A stretch of DNA of 64,000 nucleotides from NCBI GenBank assembly GCA_027579435.1, contig JANBPK010000001.1, forward strand, positions 1 to 64,000, in the 5' to 3' direction. Source of the stretch: Candolleomyces eurysporus (Eukaryota; Basidiomycota; Agaricomycetes; Agaricales; Psathyrellaceae). This document shows positions 12,527-24,000 of the stretch, piece by piece. The stretch's first letter is position 1, and each line of letters starts with the position of its first letter. A program made the translations under genes and the position numbers. A model generated the notes under the pieces. The model searched no databases. It was not told where the DNA came from and saw only the letters and a program-made list of their open reading frames with translations.

Positions 12527-12990
12527 TCAAGAATCGCTGGTTTTCAATCTACCGAGGGTCAAGAAGAGATATATATCCATATTTACGGCCGGATGCCACC
12601 TCGCCAGATACGCACTTAAAATTGAACAAGTCCTGGAGTCGCGGTTCTATGGCAGAAAAACCAGTGAAGAGCGTCAGTCTCAGTTAACGACATGAACGAA
12701 AGAAATCACTCACTCTCAAGTCGACAGCAACTTTATTCATACAAATAATCGAAGTCGTGCATTTACTAAGGCTCCTATATGTGGTGAATTCCATTTGAAA
12801 TGCCAGAGGTAGTAATTTGCCGATTTTTTGCCAGCCGCCCAGCAGGGTAAAATTGAAAATGACATGATCAATATAGTCAGTGCCAATGGCGCCAATCGAA
12901 AGAAAGTATCCCAGGTGGGTGATAGCGTTCCACAGGAGTGCCCTAAGAGAACTTGAGAGCAGGAGTGATTCCCATATTTCGTTGAGCTGA
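12527..12990 (-). pseudogene. Orphan 3' exons of a NACHT gene (tail fragment)
   Basis: This stretch matches only the C-terminal part of NACHT gene A: EIWESLLLSSSLRALLWNAI aligns with the A segment around WESLPLSTSLKEVMWKAV, followed by LLGGWQKIGKLLPLA. A GT-AG intron stands at the same place as in A and B, after which NRDSRTCSILSAYLARW matches the last exon of both. The frame remains open through the fragment. No NACHT domain precedes it, and the downstream end of paralogue B lies about 120 bases upstream. It is best read as a relic of a third NACHT copy, left by unequal exchange, though use as an alternative 3' end of B is conceivable. Confidence 0.75.
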
Positions 12991-13112
12991 AGAGCTAAAT
13001 TATACAAGATTATACAAGTAACGAGTCGGGGAACTGCGACTATTCCGAAGGTCTCGAATCCCAACACAAACTCGAGTATCCAAACGATATCTTGTCACGA
13101 TCATCTGGCAAT

Positions 13113-16107
13113 TCAAAGCCTCCACACCTCGATATCACGCAGCCACTTTTCAACGTGCTTGTTCAAAATTGCGGCGGTCTCGGGCTTGCGGTTCTGGAGC
13201 AGATAAACAAGTAAACAATGCCGATGTCCACTTAAGATCAAGAGAGTCACCCACATTCAAGTCGACGGCAAACCTACTCAACGACCACACCAAATTGGAC
13301 CAATGCACATCTCGAAGTCCTTGAAAAGACTTTTGACGTGCTAAAGACAGTAACTTGTCGATTTTATTCCATCCACCCTTCTGGGTGAACTCGACAATTT
13401 CATGATCAAGGTCATCGCCTTCAAACGAGAACATCCAGAAGCCAGCGTCCAGTAGGAACAGGCCAAGGGTTCCCCAACCATCTGTTGGAAACACAGCTCG
13501 TGAAATGAGTTGGCAGAGGATTTGGTGTGATCACCTACCAGATTCGAGTTCCCAAGGATATTTGATGATGTACGACAGACGACGTCTCTCGATGTATCCT
13601 AGAACGCGATGACATGATATAAACAAGTTCTTCGAGCGACTTTCATGGTCCAGGAAGTCGTAAAAGGATTTGTGGTATCGACGCAGTGATGCTCCTTCAA
13701 GAGTCACAAGGGAATGAAGGTCTGAGATAAGGATTTTCAAGGCGTTGTGCTCTACACCAAGCAGTGAGCTGAGGAGGGCAAGGTCGTATTGGCGTGTAGC
13801 ACACCACGGAAGCTCCTGTGTGGAATTCAATTGGTAAGTCCGGAACAGCATCAAAAAGTCACGTCCACGGTGGGTATCGACAGCTTCATATGCTTCCTTG
13901 GCAGCCAACAAAATGTTGGCGTAAAGCCTGTCAAGCGCTTCGAACGGCCGCGCCACCTGTCCTTCATGTGGTGTCCAGGTGAGGACGATCTTCAACCTGT
14001 CGGCAGGGGAACCTCGTGGTTGCGATATGTAGTTGTACGCCGTCGCAACGTAAACAAATTGCCCGGATGCAGCTTCCGCTAGGACATTGATATCCTTCTC
14101 GGTGAACCACTGGGGATTGCCAACTCGGGGGCTGAGGGCTCTAAACCTCCTTCGGAGATATCGGCACATATCCTTTTCAGCGTAGTACTTGTCGCTAAGT
14201 CGTAGATGGTTGGCCACCCTGTGTAAATGGCCACCGGGTTCCAGCGCCGTTCGGATGGCCATCTCAGGTCGGCTCGCTAAGAAGATGCGAAATGGGAGGT
14301 TGGTGGCAAGAAGACAGAGTCTGATGGCGGCCAACAGTTCTGCTTGACGAGCTTCCCCCTGACACTCATCCAGGCCGTCGATGAGGATGGCGTACGGAAA
14401 AGTGGTGAGGTCGAGATCTACGCGTTCTCGAAGGTGGCTGAACGGGCGGACGATCAGAGTGTTCATTTGTGTTTGCAGGGATTTTTGAAAAATAAAAGGA
14501 TCATCTGTAACAGCAGCGCTAATAGATCGTTTAAGATTGGGATTGTGCGACCCCATTTGTGACGCAATGGTAGGCACAATCGCGGAAACCGTGTTTCTGG
14601 TAGGGTCTGCAGTTGAAAAGAAAAACGCCGCGGAAAGGATGCCCAAAGTTCCACATAGTTCAGCGATAGTTTGTTGCAGCGCAGACTTTCCTGATCCTGC
14701 CGCACCCGTCATGCATAGCAAGCTTTGAGGATTCTCGCGATCCTTGATGAATCTGACAAGTTCGTCGATAACTTCGACCCTAGTGTCTTCATCACATCTT
14801 GGAGCGTCATATCGAGTGCTAGAATCGTGGAGGGCATTGGGCGCAGCATGCTTCAGCAATAGCTTCCAGCCTGCAAGATCTTTGCATTCTTAGTGACGCT
14901 GATTCGCAGTAGCATGGAATCAACTTGACATACCGTCAGTCGGCTCGTCGCCCGTCCCACCTGTGTTCACAGTTACATGTGAGGCTTCGAAATATTGTAT
15001 ATCCCTCATGCGAACGCCGGTTGCGCCCGGAAAAAACGAGGTTATACCCCCAAGAGTTGATGATGCTGGATCTTGCTCAGGATGCAGCCTCGTCTTGTGC
15101 GAAAAATTGACCATTTCGTTTCCATTTTGGGATCGATAGCGATTGGAATTCGAATTTTCTGCAGGGCGTATTGAATCAGGAATCAAGGAATGGTGAGGAG
15201 GGTGTGGCCCAGCGCCTGACACAACGTTGGTCAGGCCTTGCGACAAGGCCAGAGATAGATGGGTGGTATTAGAGGTACCGACATCGTGCAAATCACCCAT
15301 CCAAAGGTGGTGCGCACTTGAGAGGAATGATCGATTCAAATGCACGGCATCAACAAGATTTGGTGGCAGCGAGTTGTGAGGCCCGTCAAATCGCGGAGAA
15401 TGGGAGTGCGACAGCTGTTGCGAGTTGGGGAGCGACCCTCCGGCTGACCACTGTGAAGAAAGTTGAAGAGGTACGTTCATAATGGGCGCTGGTGGTGATA
15501 CCGATGGTCTCGAGGTTTCAATGGCGGTACCGGAATATAGGGAGAACTGCCTCTTCCGCTCCCAAGGAGCCCAGACTGGTTCCGACTTGCAAGGTGCCTG
15601 AAGAGGATGGAGGGGTGGAAGGTGAGGATTTATTGGGTTGTACAGCAATGATTCTCGTTGAGGAGATACTTGAGGGGCCACAAGTGTTCGTGATGGTGGG
15701 AGAATCCGCATGTTGTTATCGGAGTACTGCGGTAATGCTGAGGCATCGAGCAGTGTGACGAGAATCGAATCCGTTCCAAGAGGTACGTTTGGAAGATGGG
15801 TCGATGGAGGTCTCTGTGAAGGTAATCGTTGAGGGGCAGCAACGTTCATAGTTGCTCGCTGTTGTTGCGGTTGCAGTGGTGTTGGCGCTTGTATCCACGG
15901 TGTCGGGTTTTCGGCGCTGCTGATGGATAGACCAGGGCATGGAGCAGGCTGTAAGATGCCCTGCCACCATTTGGGTGAATTCGGATGCCTTGAGCTTGGC
16001 CTGGCCCTCGACACGCCTATCCGACCATCCTGAGTGCTGGGGAAGATAGGGTATGGGCCATGAGACTGGGAATTGGAACCTGGCCTACTGGGTTGGTCCT
16101 TTGGCAT
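13113..16107 (-). CDS. NACHT STAND protein B (paralogue of the 5157-8313 gene)
   Basis: Close paralogue of NACHT gene A in opposite orientation. Start MPKDQPSRPGSNSQ at 16107 is chosen by match with A. A Pro/Ser/Gln-rich N-terminal half of about 390 residues reads without frame breaks and ends in the same conserved block as A (GATGVRM, DIQYFEASHVTV). The NACHT core carries Walker A MTGAAGSGKSALQQTIA, Walker B YAILIDGLDECQ and FRIFLASRPEM. The introns fall at positions equivalent to A (for example 14871-14933). The C-terminal exon lacks a short piece present in A (around the A residues KEVMWK) and ends in KHVEKWLRDIEVWRL. Divergence from A is much higher in the disordered N-terminus than in the NACHT domain and the block before it. 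A recognition or signalling role is inferred from the family. Confidence 0.88.
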
Positions 16108-16404
16108 CTGTATCGAGGTGAGAATAGGAGGGAAGGTGTAGAGGCTATGTTGAACAGCAATAGACACTGAATGCCGGATTATGACATTGTGCACTGCTTC
16201 GTTCCCATTGGATGCCGTACATGCTCGAAATCGTCAGGAGGGTCCTAAATGAGGTTGTTGCACCGGCAAAAAACTGGACGTTGAAAAGACAGCCTATGTA
16301 ATTTATTTTACAACAACCACAGCTGAACAAATTATTGTTTTTCTGCTTCGAGGGCATGCTTTGGAATGCGATCGTAGGCTATTGAGGGCGGGCCTGGAGT
16401 GAGG
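16108..16404. other. Presumed promoter of NACHT gene B
   Basis: Short segment between the start of NACHT gene B and the dehydrogenase pseudogene. No coding signal was seen. Confidence 0.35.
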
Positions 16405-17090
16405 CAATGCTGTTTATTCAGAGGATTGAGGGGAGCCCGAGGTTGATTAGAGGAGGGGGCTCTGAAACTCCGAATTGGCCAGTTAGCAAGTAGAGTTTGA
16501 GGACAGGCGGAGAGACACGGGCGAAAGTGACAGCACCAGCTAATGGGCCGATAAAATCCCCGTAATCGCTAACGACGCAAACGTCAGAGGCATTTTGGAC
16601 CCCGTCTGTTGTCGTGTGCATTGGTGTTAAGTCTGTACCTTGCTGACACGCCTGCTGCAACGACCAGGGTGCTGAGACCCCCCATTCTGTTAGTAGCCAC
16701 AGATAGATTTGGATACTCCGTCAATTAATCATCAAGACGGTGAGGGGAACAAGGCGTACGTGCTCAAGTCAGAGTCAAAGTGCACAAAAGTCCCTCGGAT
16801 CGCGAATACTCTCATCCCCGTCATTCCCCCACCAGCAGCTCTCCGACAGGACCGACACTCCTCTTTAACTCCCCTAACAAACTCCTTCCTCCTCCGAGCC
16901 ACACCATATACTGCGTCGCTATTGACTGTCCAATCCCACCCGTTCCTCCAAGTACCAGTACACCTTCATCACTTTCTGGGATCGCGGGGGGTGCAGTGGG
17001 TTTGCGGGTGAGGAAATCGTAGATGATGTAAGAGAAGAAGTGGAGGGTGGGGACGGGTCACTGTGAGGCGCTGGACTGGTGAAGGAGGAA
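16405..17090 (-). pseudogene. Truncated, decayed copy of the short-chain dehydrogenase
   Basis: Similarity to the 10915-12078 dehydrogenase is clear at the DNA level over the first two exons. A readable remnant is GTDLTPMHTT followed by QNASDV and YGDFIGPLAGAVTF, matching the intact protein. Upstream, the nucleotide-binding region is recognisable but shifted in frame and shortened. The copy stops at the start of the third exon, before the YxxxK active site, so no enzyme can be made. Its loss of the 3' third places a duplication breakpoint near 16405-16418, next to NACHT gene B. Confidence 0.8.
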
Positions 17091-18134
17091 TTGGAGGATA
17101 CCGAGAGGAACTCAGGATCGATGACAGTCGGTTGCCGAGCTTTTTTGTGTCGGAGTCTCCAGCTGACTGCCTAAATTCTATCATCTTTTCTTTTTTGTTT
17201 TATCTGTAGAGCTATGTGGTAGTCGAGTGGGACAATAATGACCCCTCTTCTTCCAGCTGTAGATGAATCTTGCCGTTAGGGAAAGATAGTCGAACATTGT
17301 CCTGGGGGCTGCCAACGCCGCGGGCTGTGGTTGCAGGATGTTTTATCCCTGCCATTTTCGCCTGGACAGATGGCAACGGAACACACAAAATAGTCCCAGT
17401 AGATAGTAGAAGGCACATATATAACTGGAGAATGGATTATTTACATGCTTGCAATTGTGCAACAAGCCTGAGCGTGACTTATGTTATAACGAGCTTGATC
17501 ACCTCGTTCAGGAGCCGACACTGATCAGCTCGAGATGCCTTGCGTAAACTATTGAACTCGATGTTGAGGCTGGGGGAGATATAATGTCGTCCAATTATAT
17601 CCCTTTGACCCCATCCCTGGATCTACAGCTTTGATTGACGTACCTCGGCGTCAATACAGGTTTTATCAAAGTCCTGTAAAGATGGGAAAGGTTTGGGAAG
17701 GGAGGAAGGGAGTTTGGAGCGAGCTTGGAATGTTTGTGTCAGTATAGTTGTACTCGCTAAGCCAGTATTATTAAAGCTGTTGACTTGTACATTCAACCGA
17801 ATCAGATTCTGAATTGCTCCTGAAAACGGTGAGGGATTGAGAAACTGGGGCATCCTTGTATTCACTGTTTAAAAGAGGCTGAACGACAAATGTCCATCAT
17901 CAAATATTCTTTATTCAAACATTACTACTGTATAAATACAAAGGTAGACTTAAGACAAAGTTATATACTTGAAACTGGGAGCGACAAGGACCAACTACAT
18001 AGGCTAAAGTTTCGCTCTAGGGGTATAAGAGATGATCGATGACATGGGGCACAAATCAGCCAGCTGAGAACGAGTATCTCGACTCGGATCACTGCTCAAA
18101 TATTGTTCTGCTCTCCGCCCACCTCTTCTCGCTT
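17091..18134. other. Intergenic region, no supported gene
   Basis: The first 70 bases still resemble the upstream flank of the intact dehydrogenase. Beyond that I see only short unsupported open frames, including an 80-codon one at 17623-17865 on the minus strand without recognisable similarity. The last 200 bases are AT-rich and probably the 3' untranslated region of the seven-helix gene. Confidence 0.4.
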
Positions 18135-19434
18135 CTACTCGGCAATCTGAATGACTTGAGACGTTTGGGTGGTCGCTGAATCTCGAATCCCACCGCTTGA
18201 ATCTCCTCCAAGTCGCTCAACGTCGGGGTCTGGGCTTCTGCCTATTTGACGAGTATTGATTGACGATTGGAGGAAGGACGATTCAACGGTTTGCTGAGCG
18301 AATTCGATGGGATTAGAACGAACACTGTTCTTGGTAGAGGGGAGGTTTATGAAGGAGCGCCCAGTTGTGACACGGAATATGATCATGTGGGGCGAGAGAG
18401 TCTGAGGAGAGTCAGCGCCGCACTCTCTGAGACACTTGGAGACTTCAATGTACTTACACAAAATGTATAAAATAGGCCCGTGAATAGGAGATAAGAAACT
18501 GCAAGTTCTTCGGATATCTTAGGAGCATCCAAACCCAGCATTAATGCAGCTGTGATAATCCCGAAAATACTGAGCGGAACAGCGGACTCGACGAGAATGG
18601 CCACCACCCCGGTGTAGAGGTGCATATCCTGGACCTTTGACGGTAAGAGCTTTGATAATCTTCGACGTGCACGAAGAAGGTGAAACATGATAAGACATGT
18701 GACAACAACATTGGTTGCAACGACCAAGAAGGTGTAGGTGTTTGAGTACGCGCGCACAGTTTTGGCAGGGGAATCGTGATCATGCGTTGAGAGGAAGATG
18801 AGGACTATTTATGTTGAAATGATTTGGTTGTTGAGCTGGAACTTATATCTGAGAGCATGACCCACCTATTGCACACAAACAGGTAGCTCCAGGGAGAAAT
18901 GCCACCCACCAGTAATCGATGCAAATCACATAGCAACGGTAGACCTGTGGAGTGTGTTCCATGAGCGATGAGGATGTATATTGCGAAGATACGTGCTTAC
19001 CAGTAGTGCATCTCCTATACAAACGAGAATCCCCATGACAGTGCTGCTGAACAATCCCGTCCAGTCTCGGCCACTGGCCACCATGAGTTGCCCTGAATGG
19101 AGAGGTGAAATTGAAACAAAGAGGACTTGAAAGTAACGGGCCATGTCAAGGGACGCAGTCAGGGTAGAAAGGCATGTTATAACAAAGCTGGTCACTATGT
19201 ATCTCTTCCTGCCCTTCCTGAGATGCTCCGGTGTCTCCAGGAACACGGAGAGTCCATAGAATGCCATGAATATGTGGATTCCTGTTGCATAGAGATACCC
19301 AGACTGGATGTAAGCATAGGTTTTAATGTCTAGGCTTATGGCCACGTACCAACTCCAACCATCGTCAATGTAAAATTCGCATACGCTGTTCGAGCCTCTA
19401 CAGTGAGTAAGCGATCCAGGGAATGGGAATCCAT
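18135..19434 (-). CDS. Seven-helix membrane protein of an Agaricomycete-specific family
   Basis: A multi-pass membrane protein of the type greatly expanded in mushrooms, whose function is not established. Start MDSHSLDRLLTVEARTAYAN; the first intron (68 bases) joins TMVGV to GIHIFMAFYGLSVFLETPE, restoring a continuous first helix. Further hydrophobic segments include YIVTSFVITCLSTL, TGLFSSTVMGILVCIGDALL, YVICIDYWWVAFLPG, TYTFLVVATNVVVTCLIMF, TGVVAILVESAVPLSIFGI and VSYLLFTGLFYTF. The hallmark LSPHMIIFRVTTGRSF follows the last helix. The cytosolic tail is Ser/Thr-rich and ends QIAE. At least five introns are needed. The last-helix and tail arrangement is reminiscent of serpentine receptors, but no ligand or G-protein contact can be claimed. 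Confidence 0.82.
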
Positions 19435-21048
19435 TACAGCAAGTGTCAGTATGCAAGGATTTGTGCCAGACCCCTTTTCTTCATCCGTCCTTAAGTAGTA
19501 TATGTCGAGGGCGAAACCTGTGCCTCTACCCGCTCACAGTCCATTTTGAACTCTTCACGGAAATAAGAACGGGAGAACATCCCGTGTCAGCCTTTCACCA
19601 TCCCAACAAATTCTGAGAAGCACAGGACAAGGACTGCCAACTGAAGGGAGAAGAAGGTCACTTTTCAGACACAAGGGTATTTGGCTTCGATCATAACATC
19701 GCCAAGCTCACTAAAGAGGGTGGCCTTGTTAGTGACAAACGTCAATATCCTGCGCCCGCGCGTTGACTTGCTCACGCTCTGCCTATGGGCTTCCTTGGAT
19801 GATACTGACTCGACTGAGGTGCTCTAGTGTCACTGTTGCTGTGCGTTGCCAGCACAAAAACATCTCAGCACGGGAGAGTAACAGACGTTCCAGAAGTCTC
19901 TGCCATCTCGTCCATCAAATGCAACTGTTGCTGGGGTGTATCCCCCACAATCAACACTTACCTCAGCATTTTTACTTTCCCCGCTACTGAAAGCGTTGAC
20001 CTCGGGTGAGTAGACGCGTGAGGCTTCACTTGTTTACACATGTTCCAAAAAAAAAAATTCGTTGGTTATCGCTTCAAGTATAAAGAACTTTTCGACTCTG
20101 ACTATCTCCGAGGTTGAGCTCAATTTTTGAGCTCAAATCAAGCATTGCTGTATATATAGACATCTTCGAGGACGTTGTCTCTTAAGAGTCTGACGTTGGA
20201 GACTCATCAAGGTATGGATAACCGAAATCCAGTATAATTTTTCGGTGTCGTAAGTTGTAGGGACTCAGTTGTAGGGACAGGGGTTAATTTTCTATATAAG
20301 AAGTGGTAGCCAATATTAATGTCCACAAGAAGCGGGCGTTGCGGGGAAGCCAGCGTTCAGGGTTACACTCAGTGACTTATTTCCACATACTGGATCCATA
20401 CCCACCATTCTTTGCAAATCGTCATTCAGTATTAAGGATAGGACATCGCAAGTGAACAACAGAGAAGTTATCCCGCCGCCGAGGGAAGAGCAAGGATAAC
20501 GAATTTTGAAACGGCGCAATTGTGTATTTTCGACAGTTTATCAGGTGTAATGATTATTAGTAAATGCATGTAGAACAGTCGCTACATGTAGAGACGAAAG
20601 ATCAATTTGAGATGGATTGGCTCAGGACCGAGCGCACAGGAGTATGGTATGGAGCTGTGGGTAGACGACAGAGACACATCACCTCATTCTAAATAGCGGG
20701 CGAAGCGTTTCGTCGCTTGCTGTAAAAGGTTTGCCTCTCTTCGTGTATGCTATGTGCAGGCGGACGATACTGTCCAAACTCGTTCATTTAGGCGCCTGTT
20801 GAGTCGACCTATTCGGTCGCGAAATTGGCCCGGGCCCTCTCATAGAGATAGTCTGCATATGAGGAATTGCCGACACCTCGACGTGTGTGCATACATCGAA
20901 GGATTAGGCGAAAGCTACAACTACCAATATTGTCCACATTATCCGTATGAAGAACCTTCTCGTTATCGAGGATTAAAGACAAAGAACGGTCCTGTACTCA
21001 GACGACCAAAACGTTGGGTAAACTTACAATATCTAATAATAAATAATG
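19435..21048. other. Intergenic region of 1.6 kb
   Basis: No protein-coding gene could be supported. A pair of identical palindromic decamers (20114-20136) followed by a TATATATA stretch near 20150 suggests a promoter or small transcript, but no convincing product follows. The right end is probably the 3' flank of the glutaminase gene. Confidence 0.4.
20114..20136. repeat. Tandem pair of the palindrome TTGAGCTCAA
   Basis: The perfect palindrome TTGAGCTCAA occurs at 20114-20123 and again at 20127-20136, separated by TTT. A TATA-like stretch follows about 15 bases later. Two palindromic half-turn-spaced sites are a common layout for a dimeric regulator, but the binding factor is unknown. Confidence 0.5.
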
Positions 21049-24000
21049 CTATGTCGAATACGAAGGCGGAGGCTCATCGACATCACCAAATCGATTACTC
21101 GCCGTCCTGGCCCTGATCTCCTCCATCTGCCTCCTCAGCTCAACAACCTCCGCTCTCAGATCCTCATTTACGACCATCTGCTGCGCGGGTGTCAAGTTCG
21201 TATCATTACCGCTCGACGGTCGAGAGTTGGAATCACTGCTACCAACCAGCTCTCCAGGTGGTACAGCAGTTTCAGGTGAGGATGCCATGAAACCCGGGTT
21301 AGGTATCGGGTGAGTCTCGTTCGGCGCAACATACCGATACTTGACGATACTATCCGGGTTATCCAGCCCAATCCTCCCGTATCCACCACCACCTCCGCCA
21401 GACGATGAATTGAACGATGACGGTGTGGCTCCACTCCACCCCGAGCCTCCAATCTCTCCGTGGGAGGCTGAAGTTGAGGAGGCTGAATTCGACTGCGGGA
21501 AAAATAACCCTTGCTGCCCAGAATTTGCAGATACGGGAGAAGTGTACATCCCTGTTGAGGTGCTGTTACTGCTTGGCGACTGTATCAACGACGCGTTGGC
21601 GTTGATGTTCAAATCGGATTGTTGGGTTTGCAGCAGCAGCCGTTGCTTCTCGCTCATAGGTGCGCCGCTTGAGGATACGAGTGAAGCAGCTGTTGCTGGC
21701 CCTTCCGTGGAGCCACTACTAGCAACAGCAGAGGCCGAAGAAGTAGTCGAGCCCGCGGTAGCTGTAAACGGCGACGGCACCAGCCCCAACGAACTCTCGT
21801 TAGCCTCATTCTGTCTGTTGAACAAACGAGAAATGAAGCTCGTGGACGTCGTCGGAGATCGGTTTGCCGCAGAGGACGAGGAAGCAGGACCAACAGGAGG
21901 AGGAGGAGCACCCAAATCCAGTCTTCCATTATCATCATCATTTGACTGGGAGGAGAGGATGGGTTTAGGTTTCCCTTCTTCAGGCTGTGTCATTCTTCGT
22001 CGCCTTCGAACGAAGAAAAAGGCAAAGAAACCGACGGCGATGGCGACGAACACTCCTCCGACCACTCCGCCCGCGATGGCGCCAATGTTGGTTTTCTTGG
22101 AGGTACCTCCCGACACTGAGCCGTCTCCGCCAATTGCAGTCTGGTCAAAGGTTATACTGGGATTCGGTAGACTAAGGAAAACGATTGCTGTTAGAGAATA
22201 GTTCCTACAAGATGCGTTCCGAAGGAGGGCTCACTTCAATGCCATTAACGACAGCATCGCTCCTTGAACCGGGCTATCATAAAACAACGATGTGAGCAAA
22301 TGCATGCAGACGATAATGTAGAGAAATATGCACCTTGCGCGGCCATCTTGAATAGGAGAGGGAGGGCTCGCACCGCTCCTCAAATCCCAAGTGGTCGAGA
22401 ACGGTGGAGTAACACCATTCATGAAGGTTCGGTTATGTACAGCTCGAATGAGGTTGTCCCGGAGGGTGGTGCTTGTGACCGTTGCGGCGGTGAAGAGCGT
22501 CCAATCTGCATACGTCGGTATTCAGACCAAAGGAGGTAGAGGAATGGCTAAGAAATACTCACGAGACTTGACGATATACTCGTTGGTACTGTCATAGCCA
22601 ATGCCAAAATTCGATCCTATTTTTGAGGACAGACAGATTAGACTCGAGTAGAAGCGCCATCACTGAGTCATACGCACCAGACCCCGCCAACCTCGAACTA
22701 TAAAAGCTCGTTTGTCCATCATAAACGCTTTTCCCAATGAATTCAACCCCACCCATCAAGAGCGCAGGGTACAGATTATACGCCATCGCCCAAGACGAGG
22801 TGTCATCGTAGCTGGACAGCATCCTCCCAGAAGACAAAGCCAAAGTCTCCCACTGACTGTAATAGCTTTTCGCCGAGCCCGCGTAGTGTTCTGTAAGACT
22901 ACTGTCTTTGCCCCGCGTGGAAGCGAGAGCGTTGTTGATTTGTGCCATAGAGTGGAGACCTAAGATACCTTTCAGAGCGAGGTTGGCGTTGTTTGGGGTA
23001 GTCAATCCATCGGAGGTGTAGCTATGACAAGAGAGAATCCGAGTATTAGCGAAGACGAGGTTGGCTGGATTGAAGTGGACGGAGCTCACGACGTAGAGGG
23101 GCGTAGGGCGTTGTCTACGAGATAGTCGGCCCATTTTTTGAGAAGCGCGTACTGTAAACCGAACCCAAACGTCAGCTATGAAAGTGGTAAAACGTCCGTT
23201 AGAACGCACATATCGATCCACGAGTGTCCCACTTCCGGACTTCTGGGTATAGAGCCAGGACATGATGAGCATGCTGGCGCAGCCTGTGCAACAGAGAAGT
23301 CAACAGCAGGATTAAAGGACAACTTGAACTCCAGATACACACTCTCAACTGCCAAATTTTGGGTATCCGAATTATTCAGCGACGAAACAGGGTAGCTTGC
23401 GCCTGAGAGAGCAAAATTTATTATAGGCTCAGCGATAGCATTTTTTCGGGGGGAAAACGCACCAAGATCAGGACTTGCAAATGGATGTTGATACTCTGAT
23501 AATTCCTGCGACTCGAGAAGTGGCTCCAAAAGGGCACCGGCGAAGGAGGCATTGAAGTACAGCAATCCAGGAAATGAGGCGTAAAGTGAATCGACAGGGC
23601 TTATACGTCTATCAACGAGACAAACAAGTCAGTACATCAATACACTCCAAGGGTTTTGGGGGTTCGACATACCTGTCAACTCCGACGTTCCTCATGAAGG
23701 ACCTCACGTCTCTTGGATTACCATTTGACTGACCCGTCGTGATGTCGATAGCTGCAAAGACCTGCCGAGCGGCGAGCGCAACAAGGTCTGCATGTTGAGT
23801 AGTAGGAGCGGCGGCACTAGCATCCGCCATAATTTTCATATCGAGAGCCTGAGCTCGACTCAAAGCTGATGGAAAGTCAGAGAGGAAGTCTCCGAGCTAG
23901 GTTAAAGACGACCAATCGTAAGGCCCAACTCAATGAAGAGTGGAAGCTATACGCACTGCATCGCCAATACTACCCCACCTCGTGGTCCAATACGGCCTTC

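Noticed and set aside
17623..17865. 80-codon minus-strand frame
   Set aside because: No similarity or splice support; likely chance.
20754..21116. 120-codon plus-strand frame before the glutaminase end
   Set aside because: Composition is not gene-like, no family recognised, and it overlaps the 3' flank of the convergent glutaminase gene.
21341..22201. 286-codon plus-strand frame
   Set aside because: Antisense to the low-complexity glutaminase tail and anchor; no family resemblance of its own.
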